A stretch of 62,374 bases of DNA from Caulobacteraceae bacterium (GTDB lineage Bacteria > Pseudomonadota > Alphaproteobacteria > Caulobacterales > Caulobacteraceae), in contig CANJXI010000011.1 in assembly GCA_947478785.1 (NCBI GenBank), positions 1 through 62,374 of the forward strand, given 5' to 3'. Numbering within the stretch: the first letter of the stretch is position 1; every line of letters begins with the position of its first letter. Positions 1-7,715 of this stretch are shown here, in pieces. A program made the position numbers and the translations under genes. Under the pieces are notes generated by a model. That model saw only the letters and a program-made list of their open reading frames with translations. It searched no databases and was not told the DNA's origin.

Positions 1-435
1 GCCGGCTACAACGGCGCCTTCGACGAGGCGACCGCCGACGAGCTGGTGGAGGGCGTCGACCTGGTGCTGGACGGCACCGACGACTTCGCGGTCCGCTACT
101 GTGTCAACGCGGCCTGCGTGCGCCACGGCAAGACGTTGGTCTCCGGCGCCATCGGCCGTTGGACCGGACAGGTGGGCGTGTTCGGCGCCCGGCCCTGCTA
201 TCGCTGCCTGGTGCCCGAAATCCCGCCGGACGCGGAGACCTGCCAGGCGGTGGGCGTGGTCGGCGCGCTGGCCGGCGTCGTGGGCTCGATGATGGCGCTG
301 GAGGCGATCAAGCTGATCGCGGGCGCGGGCGAGCCGCTGACCGGGCGCCTGCTGATCTACGACGCGCTGGCGGCCCAGACCCGCACGGTGAGGATCGGGG
401 CGGATCCGGAATGCCCGGTGTGCGGCGGGGGATAA
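1..435 (+). CDS. moeB: MoeB/ThiF-type sulfur-carrier adenylyltransferase, 3' part
   Basis: This frame is open from the first base, so the N-terminal part, which would hold the ATP-binding glycine loop, lies outside the window. The visible 144 residues fit the C-terminal half of MoeB-type E1-like enzymes, which adenylate the C-terminal Gly-Gly of MoaD (or ThiS) for molybdopterin or thiazole sulfur transfer. Seen in the sequence are the LVLDGTDDF segment that contacts substrate and the two zinc cysteine pairs: CYRC about midway and CPVC at the very end. A GVVGSMMALEAIK helix is also typical of the family. MoeB and ThiF cannot be told apart with confidence from this part alone. The gene is convergent with the next one across a palindromic repeat. 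Confidence 0.9.
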   Translation, partial: AGYNGAFDEATADELVEGVDLVLDGTDDFAVRYCVNAACVRHGKTLVSGAIGRWTGQVGVFGARPCYRCLVPEIPPDAETCQAVGVVGALAGVVGSMMALEAIKLIAGAGEPLTGRLLIYDALAAQTRTVRIGADPECPVCGGG

Positions 436-446
436 GCGAGGTCGAG

Positions 447-570
447 GGTCTTCCCCCGGTACGGGGGAAGTGGCCCAAGAGCGAAGCTCGCGGGTCGATG
501 GGGGAAGAAACCTCCCCCTTTGTCGCCCGGCTTCGCCATAGGTGACATTTCCCCCGTACCGGGGAAGACC
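447..570. repeat. Palindromic intergenic element, inverted pair
   Basis: Two near-identical arms face each other across about 75 bases between convergent genes. The left arm (447-472) starts GGTCTTCCCCCGGTACGG and the right arm (546-570) is its reverse complement apart from one C in the run and one transition near the inner end. Each arm is itself palindromic around GTAC. The interior also has AGCGAAGC facing GCTTCGCC. A third, single copy of the arm lies at 36642-36662. It is probably a REP-like dispersed repeat that can also act as a bidirectional terminator. Confidence 0.75.
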
Positions 571-573
571 GCG

Positions 574-1560
574 TCACATCATCGACGGGATGACCCGGTC
601 GGGGGGTTTGTGGCCGTCCATCCAGGTGCGGATGTTGATGATCACCTTCTCGCCCATGTCGATGCGGCCCTCGACCGTGGCCGAGCCCAGGTGGGGCAGC
701 AGGACCACGTTGGGCAGGCCCAGGAGCTTGGGATTGATCTTCGGTTCGAACTCGAAGACGTCGAGGCCCGCGCCGCCGATGGCTCCCGCCTTGAGCAGGT
801 CGGCCAGCGCGCCCTCGTCGACGATCTCGCCGCGGGCGGTGTTGATCAGGAAGGCGTGGGGCTGCAGCAGCTTCAGCCGGCGCGCCGACAGCAGGTGATA
901 GGTGGCCGGGGTGTGCGGCGAGTGGACGGAGACGATGTCCATCCGGGCGATCATCTGGTCGAGGCTCTCCCAGTAGGTAGCCTCCAGTTCCTCGGCGATC
1001 CGCGAGGAGACGGGTTTGCGGTTGTGGTAGTGGATCTGCAGGCCGAAGGCCTTGGCGCGCCGCGCCACCGCCTGGCCGATCCGGCCCATGCCGATGATCC
1101 CCAGCCGCTTGCCGGTGATCCGGCGGCCCATCATCCAGGTGGGCGCCCAGCCCATGAATTCACCGGCTTGGGCGACGTTGGCGCCCTCCACGATGCGCCG
1201 GGCCACGGCCATGATCAGGGCCAGGGTCAGGTCGGCGGTGTCCTCGGTCAGCACGCCCGGCGTGTTGGTTACGGTGATCCCGCGGGCGTTGGCCGCGTCC
1301 ACGTCGATGTGATCGATGCCGGCGCCGAAGTTGGCGATGAGTTTGAGTTGCGGCCCGGCGCGTTCGATCATCCGGGCGTCGATCCGGTCGGTGATGGTCG
1401 GGGCCAGCACGTCGGCCCGGTTGATCGCCTCGGCGAGCTCGGCCTTGCTCATCGGCGTGTCGGTGACGTTCAGCTGGGTGTCGAACAGCTCCCGCATCCG
1501 GGTCTCCACCGGATCCGGAAGTTTGCGCGTGACGATGACTTTCGGCTTGCGGGCGGCCAT
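574..1560 (-). CDS. D-2-hydroxyacid dehydrogenase, glycerate/hydroxypyruvate reductase type
   Basis: The 328-residue protein begins at the ATG at 1560 (MAARKPKVIVTRKLP); the frame stays open further upstream, but that extension does not look like protein. It has the two-domain fold of NAD(P)-dependent 2-hydroxyacid dehydrogenases: a dinucleotide motif GMGRIGQ at about residues 158-163, the catalytic Arg in TARGEIVDEG (R243), the Glu in LDVFEFEP (about residue 272) and the catalytic His in LLPHLGSAT (H290). Family members reduce glyoxylate or hydroxypyruvate, or oxidise D-glycerate, in the cytosol. The substrate cannot be fixed from sequence alone. It is divergent from the SH3-like gene, with about 120 bases between them holding both promoters. 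Confidence 0.88.
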   Translation of the reverse strand: MAARKPKVIVTRKLPDPVETRMRELFDTQLNVTDTPMSKAELAEAINRADVLAPTITDRIDARMIERAGPQLKLIANFGAGIDHIDVDAANARGITVTNTPGVLTEDTADLTLALIMAVARRIVEGANVAQAGEFMGWAPTWMMGRRITGKRLGIIGMGRIGQAVARRAKAFGLQIHYHNRKPVSSRIAEELEATYWESLDQMIARMDIVSVHSPHTPATYHLLSARRLKLLQPHAFLINTARGEIVDEGALADLLKAGAIGGAGLDVFEFEPKINPKLLGLPNVVLLPHLGSATVEGRIDMGEKVIINIRTWMDGHKPPDRVIPSMM

Positions 1561-1680
1561 GCTGAAAAGGACTAGGTTTCCTGCGCCGCTTCGCCGGCGC
1601 GTCGTATTGCAGGCACCTGTAGCAAAGCGTCCATGTACGGCCAAGGTGAGGCGCGACGATTGATGGGGTTCAGGGGCGCG

Positions 1681-2178
1681 ATGTTGAAAAGCACGGCCCT
1701 GGCGCTGGCGGTTTGTCTGGGTCTCGCGGTCGGCGCTGAGGCGGCGGAGCGTTCGACGCCGTCCGGCATGCCGGTGCCCCGCTATGTGACCCTGAAGTTC
1801 GACAAGGTGAACGCCCGCGCCGGCCCAGGCGACGATCATCGGCTGCTGTGGGTCTACCGCATCCGCGGCCTGCCCCTGCAGGTGGTGGCTGAAACCTCGG
1901 AGTGGCGCCGGGTCTGCGATCCCGAAGGCGCGCTGTCGTGGGTGCACAAGCGCACCACCGACGGACGGCGCAGCGCCATGAACACGGGCTCCAGTCCAGT
2001 GGCCCTGCTGCGCAAGCCCAGGGCGGACGCGCGCCCGGCGGCCTATCTGGCCCCGCACGCGATGGCCGATTTGGACCGCTGCGAAAAGGGCTGGTGCCGA
2101 ATCAAGGCCGAAGGCGGCGGCGGCTGGGCGCGCGAGGGCGCGCTCTGGGGGAGCGCCGATAGGCCGCAATGCCACTAA
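1681..2178 (+). CDS. Secreted SH3-like domain protein
   Basis: The chosen ATG (1681) opens directly on a Sec signal peptide, MLKSTALALAVCLGLAVGAEA, with likely cleavage after the second AEA-type alanine. ATGs at 1633 and 1663 are also in frame and cannot be excluded. The mature part carries two SH3_3-like units: one around KFDKVNARAGPGDDH, the other around PVALLRKPRADARP, ending with WCRIKAEGGGGWAREG. Bacterial SH3 domains of this type occur in exported proteins that contact the cell wall, and cysteines in the two halves could pair in the periplasm. A specific function is not known. Confidence 0.75.
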   Translation: MLKSTALALAVCLGLAVGAEAAERSTPSGMPVPRYVTLKFDKVNARAGPGDDHRLLWVYRIRGLPLQVVAETSEWRRVCDPEGALSWVHKRTTDGRRSAMNTGSSPVALLRKPRADARPAAYLAPHAMADLDRCEKGWCRIKAEGGGGWAREGALWGSADRPQCH

Positions 2179-2268
2179 GCGCCGCGCGCCGCCGTTAGAC
2201 AGCAGCCATTGAGCCGCGGCTTAGGCTCATGATAGGGCCTTGAGCCCTGTATCGGGACGGATCGGTAG

Positions 2269-2784
2269 ATGACCATCGCCAAGGCCAAGGACCACTACAG
2301 CTTCGAGGAGCTGATGACCTGCGCGCGCGGCGAGATGTACGGGCCGGGCAACGCCCAGCTGCCGGCGCCGCCGATGCTGCTGTTCGACCGTATCACCCAG
2401 ATCAACGACACCGGCGGCGCGCACGGCAAGGGCTGTATCGAGGCGGAATTCGACATCAATCCGTCGCTATGGTTCTTCGACTGCCACTTCCTCGGCGACC
2501 CGGTCATGCCGGGCAGCCTGGGCCTGGACGCGCTTTGGCAGCTGGTCGGCTTCTACCTGGGCTGGATCGGCGGCAAGGGCCGTGGCAGGGCGCTGGGCTG
2601 CGGCGAGGTCAAGTTCGGCGGCGAGGTCACGCCGAACATCAAGAAAGTCACCTACAAGGTGGAGATGAAGCGGGTCATCAACCGCCGCCTGGTCATGGGG
2701 ATCGGCGACGGGGTGTTGGAAGCCGACGGCGTTCCCATCTATTGGGCGGCCGACCTCCGCGTCGGACTTTACCAGCGGCCCTGA
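2269..2784 (+). CDS. fabA: 3-hydroxydecanoyl-ACP dehydratase/isomerase
   Basis: FabA dehydrates 3-hydroxydecanoyl-ACP and isomerises trans-2- to cis-3-decenoyl-ACP, the branch point to unsaturated fatty acids. The protein is 171 residues, the usual length, with the catalytic pair in [20 protein letters not shown]: His73 and Asp87, matching His70 and Asp84 of E. coli FabA. It is followed after 23 bases by fabB, and fabI lies 2.2 kb downstream, the standard alphaproteobacterial unsaturated-fatty-acid set. Bases 2179-2268 upstream should hold the promoter; I see no operator I can name there. Confidence 0.97.
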   Translation: MTIAKAKDHYSFEELMTCARGEMYGPGNAQLPAPPMLLFDRITQINDTGGAHGKGCIEAEFDINPSLWFFDCHFLGDPVMPGSLGLDALWQLVGFYLGWIGGKGRGRALGCGEVKFGGEVTPNIKKVTYKVEMKRVINRRLVMGIGDGVLEADGVPIYWAADLRVGLYQRP

Positions 2785-2807
2785 AGCCGCGAAGCCAGGA
2801 AGGAAGC

Positions 2808-4019
2808 ATGCGTCGCGTCGTCGTCACCGGGATGGGCGTGGTGTCGTCCATCGGCAACAACGCCAATGAAGTGCTGGCCTCGCTGCGCGAGGCGCGCTCG
2901 GGCGTGGTCGCGGCGCCGGAGTACGCGGAGCTCGGCTTCCGCTGCCAGGTGCATGCGCCGCCACAGATCGAGTGGGAGTCCATGGTCGACCGCAGAGCCG
3001 CGCGGTTCCTGGCCCAGGGCACGGCCTTCGGCCATATCGCCATGGAGCAGGCGATCGCCGACTCCGGGCTGGAGGAGGCCGAGGTCTCCAACGAACGCAC
3101 CGGCCTTATCGTGGGGTCCGGCGGGCCTTCGACCCGGGCGATCGTCGAGGCGGCCGAGATCACCCGCGCCAAGGGCCCCAAGCGGGTCGGTCCGTTCGCG
3201 GTGCCCAAGGCCATGAGCTCGGGCGCGTCTGCCGTTCTGGCCACCTGGTTCAAGATCAAGGGCCTCAACTTCTCGATCTCCTCCGCCTGCGCGACCTCGG
3301 CCCACTGCATCGGCGTCGGGTACGAACAGATCGCCATGGGCAAGCAGGACATTGTCTTCGCCGGCGGCGTCGAGGAGTTGGACTGGACCCTCAGCGTGAT
3401 GTTCGACGCCATGGGCGCCATGAGCTCGAACTTCAACGCGACGCCGGCCGTGGCCAGCCGCGCCTACGACAAGGACCGCGACGGCTTCGTGATCGCCGGC
3501 GGCGGCGGGATCGTGGTGCTCGAGGAATACGAGCACGCCAAGGCCCGGGGCGCGAAGATCCTGGGCGAGATCATCGGCTACGCGGCCAACTCCGATGGCT
3601 ACGACATGGTGGCCCCGTCAGGCGAGGGCGCGGTGCGCTGCATGAAGATGGCCATGTCGACGATCGGCGGGCGCAGCATCGACTACCTGAACCCGCACGG
3701 CACCTCGACGCCGGTGGGCGACAGCCGCGAGATGGAAGCGGTGCGCACGGTGTTCGGCGCCAAGCCGCCGCTGATCTCGTCCACCAAGTCGCTGACCGGC
3801 CACAGCCTTGGCGCGGCCGGGGCGCAGGAGGCGATCTACTGCCTGCTGATGCTGAACAATGGCTTCGCGGCCGAAAGCGCCAACATCGAAAACCTCGACC
3901 CGGAGTTCGCCGACCTGCCGATCCTGCGCCAGCGCTCGGACAAGCCGCTCGAGACGGTAATGTCTAACAGCTTCGGCTTCGGCGGTACGAACGGTTGCCT
4001 GGTGATGAGCCGGGTCTAG
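2808..4019 (+). CDS. fabB: Beta-ketoacyl-ACP synthase I
   Basis: FabB condenses malonyl-ACP with acyl-ACP and is needed to elongate the cis-3-decenoyl product of FabA. The 403-residue protein starts at the ATG at 2808 behind a clear AGGAAGG Shine-Dalgarno; an overlapping reading frame starts earlier but its N-terminus is only a shadow of fabA. The Cys-His-His triad is intact: C161 in [10 protein letters not shown]297 in [11 protein letters not shown] and H332 in GHSLGAAG, and the C-terminal NSFGFGGTN loop is present. It is in an operon with fabA. Between fabB and the following PEPxxWA-CTERM gene a short TTCGCC/GGCGAA hairpin occurs with no U tract. Confidence 0.97.
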   Translation: MRRVVVTGMGVVSSIGNNANEVLASLREARSGVVAAPEYAELGFRCQVHAPPQIEWESMVDRRAARFLAQGTAFGHIAMEQAIADSGLEEAEVSNERTGLIVGSGGPSTRAIVEAAEITRAKGPKRVGPFAVPKAMSSGASAVLATWFKIKGLNFSISSACATSAHCIGVGYEQIAMGKQDIVFAGGVEELDWTLSVMFDAMGAMSSNFNATPAVASRAYDKDRDGFVIAGGGGIVVLEEYEHAKARGAKILGEIIGYAANSDGYDMVAPSGEGAVRCMKMAMSTIGGRSIDYLNPHGTSTPVGDSREMEAVRTVFGAKPPLISSTKSLTGHSLGAAGAQEAIYCLLMLNNGFAAESANIENLDPEFADLPILRQRSDKPLETVMSNSFGFGGTNGCLVMSRV

Positions 4020-4152
4020 GGGGTTCGTGGTTGAAGTTCGCCTGAGAGGCGAAGCCACTGGACGGCGCACGTCGCCAGCATAGCCTGTTAACCTAACGTC
4101 GTTCGCGCGCGCGGGATCACGTGGCGGAACAGGCCAAGCTGGGAGACCGCGA

Positions 4153-4914
4153 ATGTCCAAGTTTCGTATTCTGAGCGCCGCGGTCGCGGCTTTGACCATG
4201 ACCGTGACGGCCAGCGCCAGCCATGCGGCGCTGCTGGTCTTCGACAACCTCGGCGACTTCAACACGGCCGCGGGCAGTCCGGGCATCGCCGTGGATTTCG
4301 ACAGCCCGGCGCTAAACGATGTGACCGGCGCCACGCTCAACGGCGTGACGTTGACGGGCGAAAGCGGCAACACACTGAACGTAGTCGACGCCGCCTCGAC
4401 CTCCACGCCGGGGTACGGCCCGGAATTTTCGCTACCGGCGACGTCCGGCGGCCGCATCCTGTCGCCCGGCGGCGCGGTTCTGACCCTAGAAAACGGGGCG
4501 ACCGCCCAGCGGGACGGGGTTACCTTCACCTTCGCCTCCGGGGTCAGCGCCTTCGGCCTGGATGTCCTCTTCCAATCGCTGGATGGGTTCAGTCTGGTGG
4601 GCTACGAGGTGCGAGCCTTGAACGGCGATGTCCTTGCCTCGAACGGGTTCATCGGTATCCCGGCCCAGAACGGGGGCGGCTCTGTCTTCCTGGGGTTCGC
4701 GGCCACCGACGCCACGCCGCTGATCGGCAGCGTCCAGTTCTTCGATAACGACGACAACGACGTGAACCCGGATTCCAACCTCGGCTACGACACCCTGCGC
4801 TTCGCCACGGGGGCCGGCGGCGTTCCCGAGCCGGCGAGCTGGGCTTTGATGATCACCGGCTTCGGCTTCGCGGGCGCGGCTCTGCGGCGAAGGACCCGCA
4901 CGGCGCTCGCCTAA
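4153..4914 (+). CDS. PEPxxWA-CTERM sorting-domain protein
   Basis: This 253-residue exported protein has a Sec signal peptide (about residues 1-25, ending ASASHAA). A beta-rich, low-Cys middle region follows, and the C-terminus is a textbook PEPxxWA-CTERM sorting tail: VPEPASWALMITGFGFAGAA then an RRR charge cluster. Such tails are recognised by exosortase-type enzymes and direct proteins to the outer surface or the exopolysaccharide matrix. The ligand or role of the middle region is unknown. It sits between fabB and fabI on the same strand, an unusual place for a surface protein, with 133 bases upstream that could hold its own promoter. Confidence 0.88.
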   Translation: MSKFRILSAAVAALTMTVTASASHAALLVFDNLGDFNTAAGSPGIAVDFDSPALNDVTGATLNGVTLTGESGNTLNVVDAASTSTPGYGPEFSLPATSGGRILSPGGAVLTLENGATAQRDGVTFTFASGVSAFGLDVLFQSLDGFSLVGYEVRALNGDVLASNGFIGIPAQNGGGSVFLGFAATDATPLIGSVQFFDNDDNDVNPDSNLGYDTLRFATGAGGVPEPASWALMITGFGFAGAALRRRTRTALA

Positions 4915-4984
4915 CTCCCCGACGGCTTGCCCTTCGCGCCGGGCGCGTCCAAAACCCGCGCAAGGAACGCGAGGGATAGGCGAC

Positions 4985-5806
4985 GTGGCTGACGACTACC
5001 AGATGCCCAAGGGCGAGCTCATGCGCGGCAAGCGCGGGATCGTCACGGGGGTCGCCAACCATCAGTCCATCGCCTGGGGCATCGCCAGCCAGCTGGCCGC
5101 CCAGGGCGCGGAGATGGCCTTCCTGCACCTGCCCGGCATGGAGCGGCGCGTGGCGCCGCTGGCCGAGAGCATCGGAGTCAAACTACTTTCGCCAGTGGAC
5201 GTCACCGACGACGCCTCGATGGACGCGGCGTTCGCCGCGGTGAAGGCGGCGTTCGGGACCATCGACTTCTTCGTCCACGCCATCGCCTTCGCCAACAAGG
5301 ATGAGCTCAAGGGCTCGTTCGTGGACAACACGACACGCGAGGGGTTCCTGCGGGCCCTGAACATCTCGGCCTTCAGCTTCGTGGACTGCGCGCGCCGCGC
5401 CGCGGAGATGATGCCCGAAGCCGGCGGCTCGATCATCACGCTGACCTACATGGGCTCCGAGCGGGCGATCCCGAACTACAACACCATGGGGGTCGCCAAG
5501 GCCGCCCTGGAGGCCGCCGCCCGATACGCCGCCCGAGACCTGGGGCCGAAGGGCATCCGGGTGAACGCGCTCTCGCCCGGGGCCATGCGCACCCTGTCCC
5601 TGGCCGGGATCCAGGGCGGTCGGGGCATGCTGGCCAAGGGCCGCTCGCTGTCGGCCATGAAGGAGGACACCTCCATGGAGGGGGTCGCCGGGGCGGCGCT
5701 CTGGCTTCTCTCCGACCTCGGCCGCTCGACCACCGGCGAGCTCGTCCACGTGGACGCCGGCTTCCACATCATGGGTTTCTCCGACGACGCCGAGGGGGAA
5801 GGCTAA
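4985..5806 (+). CDS. fabI: Enoyl-ACP reductase (NADH), FabI type
   Basis: FabI reduces trans-2-enoyl-ACP in the last step of each fatty-acid elongation cycle. It starts with GTG at 4985 (MADDYQMPKGELMRGKRG), is 273 residues long, and has the FabI-specific nucleotide loop TGVANHQSIAWGIA and the active-site spacing Y155, Y165 and K172 (Tyr-x9-Tyr-x6-Lys) in TYMGSERAIPNYNTMGVAK. FabI is the classical target of triclosan and isoniazid-like inhibitors. Its stop codon overlaps the stop of the convergent tetR by four bases (CTAA). Confidence 0.96.
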   Translation: MADDYQMPKGELMRGKRGIVTGVANHQSIAWGIASQLAAQGAEMAFLHLPGMERRVAPLAESIGVKLLSPVDVTDDASMDAAFAAVKAAFGTIDFFVHAIAFANKDELKGSFVDNTTREGFLRALNISAFSFVDCARRAAEMMPEAGGSIITLTYMGSERAIPNYNTMGVAKAALEAAARYAARDLGPKGIRVNALSPGAMRTLSLAGIQGGRGMLAKGRSLSAMKEDTSMEGVAGAALWLLSDLGRSTTGELVHVDAGFHIMGFSDDAEGEG

Positions 5807-6411
5807 GGCGCGTAGGCGCGCAGGAAGCGGTGGGCGGCCTCGGCGGCGATGGCGTTCACCTGCGGTTCGGTGAGCGCCAGCGGCAGGCCCAGCAGATAGG
5901 CGGTCTGGCGGGAGGAGACCACCATGCCGGCGAAGAACTCGGCGGCCTCCAGCGGATCGGGACAGGCGAGCCGCCCGGCCGCCGTCTCCGCGCCCAGGAA
6001 GTCTGCCAGGCGCCGGCGGCTGGCGCGCGGACCGGCTTCGTAGAGGGCGGCGGCGACCTCGGGCATGACCGCCGCGCTCGCCATCGCTGTGCGCAGCAGG
6101 GTCAGGTACTGCGGCGTGAGCAGCGGCGACAGCAGGATCCGGGCGATGTCGGTCAGGGCCTGGGCCGGATGCCCGGCCGCGCCGGCCGCTTCCAGGGGGG
6201 CGGCGAATTCGACCATCCGGCGCTCGCACAGCGCCCGCACCAGCTCGGCCTTCGAACCGTAGTGATTGTAGATCGTCTGTTTGGAGACCCGCGCCCTGCG
6301 CGCGATCTCCTCCATCGGCGCGGCCACCCCCCGCTCGGCCAGCACCAGGACGGCGGCGTCGAGGATGGCCTCGCTCTTGGACAGGTCGATCTGGCCGGCC
6401 AGGCGGGGCAT
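5803..6411 (-). CDS. TetR/AcrR-family transcriptional regulator
   Basis: The 202-residue protein has an N-terminal TetR helix-turn-helix (about residues 14-60: AILDAAVLVLAERG, then VSKQTIYNHYGSKAELV) and a helical ligand-binding domain with the AefR-like C-terminal pattern. It lies 15 bases downstream of the hlyD/emrA-like gene on the same strand, so the pair is almost certainly one transcript. I infer that it represses its own operon through the two identical-spacing palindromes upstream of hlyD (7566-7581 and 7627-7642). No effector can be named. Confidence 0.93.
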   Translation of the reverse strand: MPRLAGQIDLSKSEAILDAAVLVLAERGVAAPMEEIARRARVSKQTIYNHYGSKAELVRALCERRMVEFAAPLEAAGAAGHPAQALTDIARILLSPLLTPQYLTLLRTAMASAAVMPEVAAALYEAGPRASRRRLADFLGAETAAGRLACPDPLEAAEFFAGMVVSSRQTAYLLGLPLALTEPQVNAIAAEAAHRFLRAYAP

Positions 6412-6426
6412 CAGGGATCGCGGGGC

Positions 6427-7533
6427 CTAACGGACGACGCCGCGGCGCGCATATTGCGCGGGCGTGAGGCCGGCCTCGGCGAAGCTGGGGCCGGTGTTGC
6501 GGGTCACGTCCACCTTCACGGAGACCGAAAGGCCGGGCCGCAGCGCGCCGGCGAGCGCCTGGTCCTTGTCGACGGCGATCTTCACGGGGATGCGCTGGGC
6601 GATCTTGGTGAAGTTGCCGACCGCGTTCTCCACGGGGATCATGGCGAATTCCGAACCGGTGGCTGGGGCGAAGCTCTCGACGCGGCCCTTCAGGGCCTGG
6701 TTGCCGAAGGCGTCGGCGTGGATCTCCACGGCCTGGCCGATGCGCAGGCGCGCGACCTGGGTCTCCTTGAAGTTGGCGACGATGAAGGCGTCGCGCAGCG
6801 GCACGATGCTCATCAGGATGCCGCCCGGGCGCACATACTGCCCGACGCGGACGCCCCGGCCGCCGACAACGCCGGCCGCCGGCGCCCGGATCTCGGTGCG
6901 CGACAGGTCGATGGCGCCCTGCTGGACCACCGCGCGGGCGGCCGCCACCTGGGCCAGCGTCTGGTCACGGGCCGAACCCAGCGACTGGGAGGCGGTGCGC
7001 TCGGCCTCCAGGGCCGCCTGCGCCTGGGCGACTGCGGCGTCGGCCTGGGCCCGGGCGGTGGTGGCGGTCTGGGCGCGCTGGGTGGAGACGAAGCCCTGCT
7101 TGGCGAGTGAGCCATATCGGCTGACCTCGGCGGCAGCCATGACGGCCTGGGCCTTGGCGCTGTCCAGACCGGCGGCCTTCTGGGCGATCATCGCCTGTTC
7201 CAGCCGGGCCCTGTCGTCCACCTGGCGCACGCCGGCCTCCAGCGCCTGGGCGTTGGCTTCGGCCTGGGCGACGCGGGCCTTGATCGAGGCGGGGTCGAGG
7301 CGGACCAGCACCTGGCCGGGCTGCACCGGCTGGTTGTCATCGACCAGCACCTCGCTGACCGTGCCTTCCACCAGGGAGGCAATGGCGACCTTGTCGGCCT
7401 GGATGAAGGCGTTGTCGGTGCTTTCGCTGGTCTGCTTGCCGTGCCACCAGCGAACGGCGCCGACGCCGACCAGCACAAGGGTCGCCGAACCCACCAGGAG
7501 CGGGACCAGACGGCTCTTCCACTTATCCGCCAT
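6427..7533 (-). CDS. HlyD/EmrA-family periplasmic adaptor
   Basis: This 368-residue membrane-fusion protein would bridge an inner-membrane pump and an outer-membrane channel. It has one N-terminal transmembrane segment (about residues 9-27), the EmrA-type start of the periplasmic part STDNAFIQADKVAIASLVEG, a lipoyl/biotinyl-like half-motif, a long Ala/Gln-rich coiled coil (about 85-200), and the second lipoyl half RTEIRAPAAGVVG. The GNFTKIAQRIPVKI segment is typical of EmrA. No EmrB-type MFS pump or TolC-type channel gene adjoins it, so its partner must be encoded elsewhere. It is first in an operon with tetR. Confidence 0.92.
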   Translation of the reverse strand: MADKWKSRLVPLLVGSATLVLVGVGAVRWWHGKQTSESTDNAFIQADKVAIASLVEGTVSEVLVDDNQPVQPGQVLVRLDPASIKARVAQAEANAQALEAGVRQVDDRARLEQAMIAQKAAGLDSAKAQAVMAAAEVSRYGSLAKQGFVSTQRAQTATTARAQADAAVAQAQAALEAERTASQSLGSARDQTLAQVAAARAVVQQGAIDLSRTEIRAPAAGVVGGRGVRVGQYVRPGGILMSIVPLRDAFIVANFKETQVARLRIGQAVEIHADAFGNQALKGRVESFAPATGSEFAMIPVENAVGNFTKIAQRIPVKIAVDKDQALAGALRPGLSVSVKVDVTRNTGPSFAEAGLTPAQYARRGVVR

Positions 7534-7565
7534 CGATGCGCGCTCCAGCCGGCCTAGCCATTAGT

Positions 7566-7581
7566 TGGACCCACCGGTCCA
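7566..7581. promoter_or_regulatory. TetR-type operator, copy 1 (inferred)
   Basis: The palindrome TGGACCCACCGGTCCA has six-base arms TGGACC/GGTCCA around CACC and ends 33 bases upstream of the hlyD start. A second site with the same length and outer half-sites lies 61 bases away. Inference: binding site of the tetR product encoded in the same operon. Confidence 0.65.
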
Positions 7582-7626
7582 GTCAGGCTCACCTAATCAC
7601 CAAGGCGCCTAACCACAAGTGAAAAC

Positions 7627-7642
7627 TGGACCCGTACGTCCA
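7627..7642. promoter_or_regulatory. TetR-type operator, copy 2 (inferred)
   Basis: TGGACCCGTACGTCCA shares TGGACCC and GTCCA with copy 1 at exactly the same spacing (consensus TGGACCCRYMSGTCCA). It sits midway in the divergent hlyD / ubiH-like promoter region, 74 bases before the ubiH-like start at 7716, so it could affect either or both directions. Confidence 0.65.
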
Positions 7643-7715
7643 GCAAACCTGTGGAGGCTTTATGCGCCCTCGGAAGCGCTGGACGGCGGCCCGGCTTCAT
7701 GGGCGTATCGCGCCC

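Noticed and set aside
1561..2175. N-terminal extension of the hydroxyacid dehydrogenase frame up to 2175
   Set aside because: It overlaps the SH3-like gene on the other strand and has no similarity to the family; ATG 1560 gives the normal length.
4020..4152. CtrA site (TTAA-N7-TTAA) near TGTTAACC
   Set aside because: Only one half-site TTAA is present; the second is missing at the required spacing.
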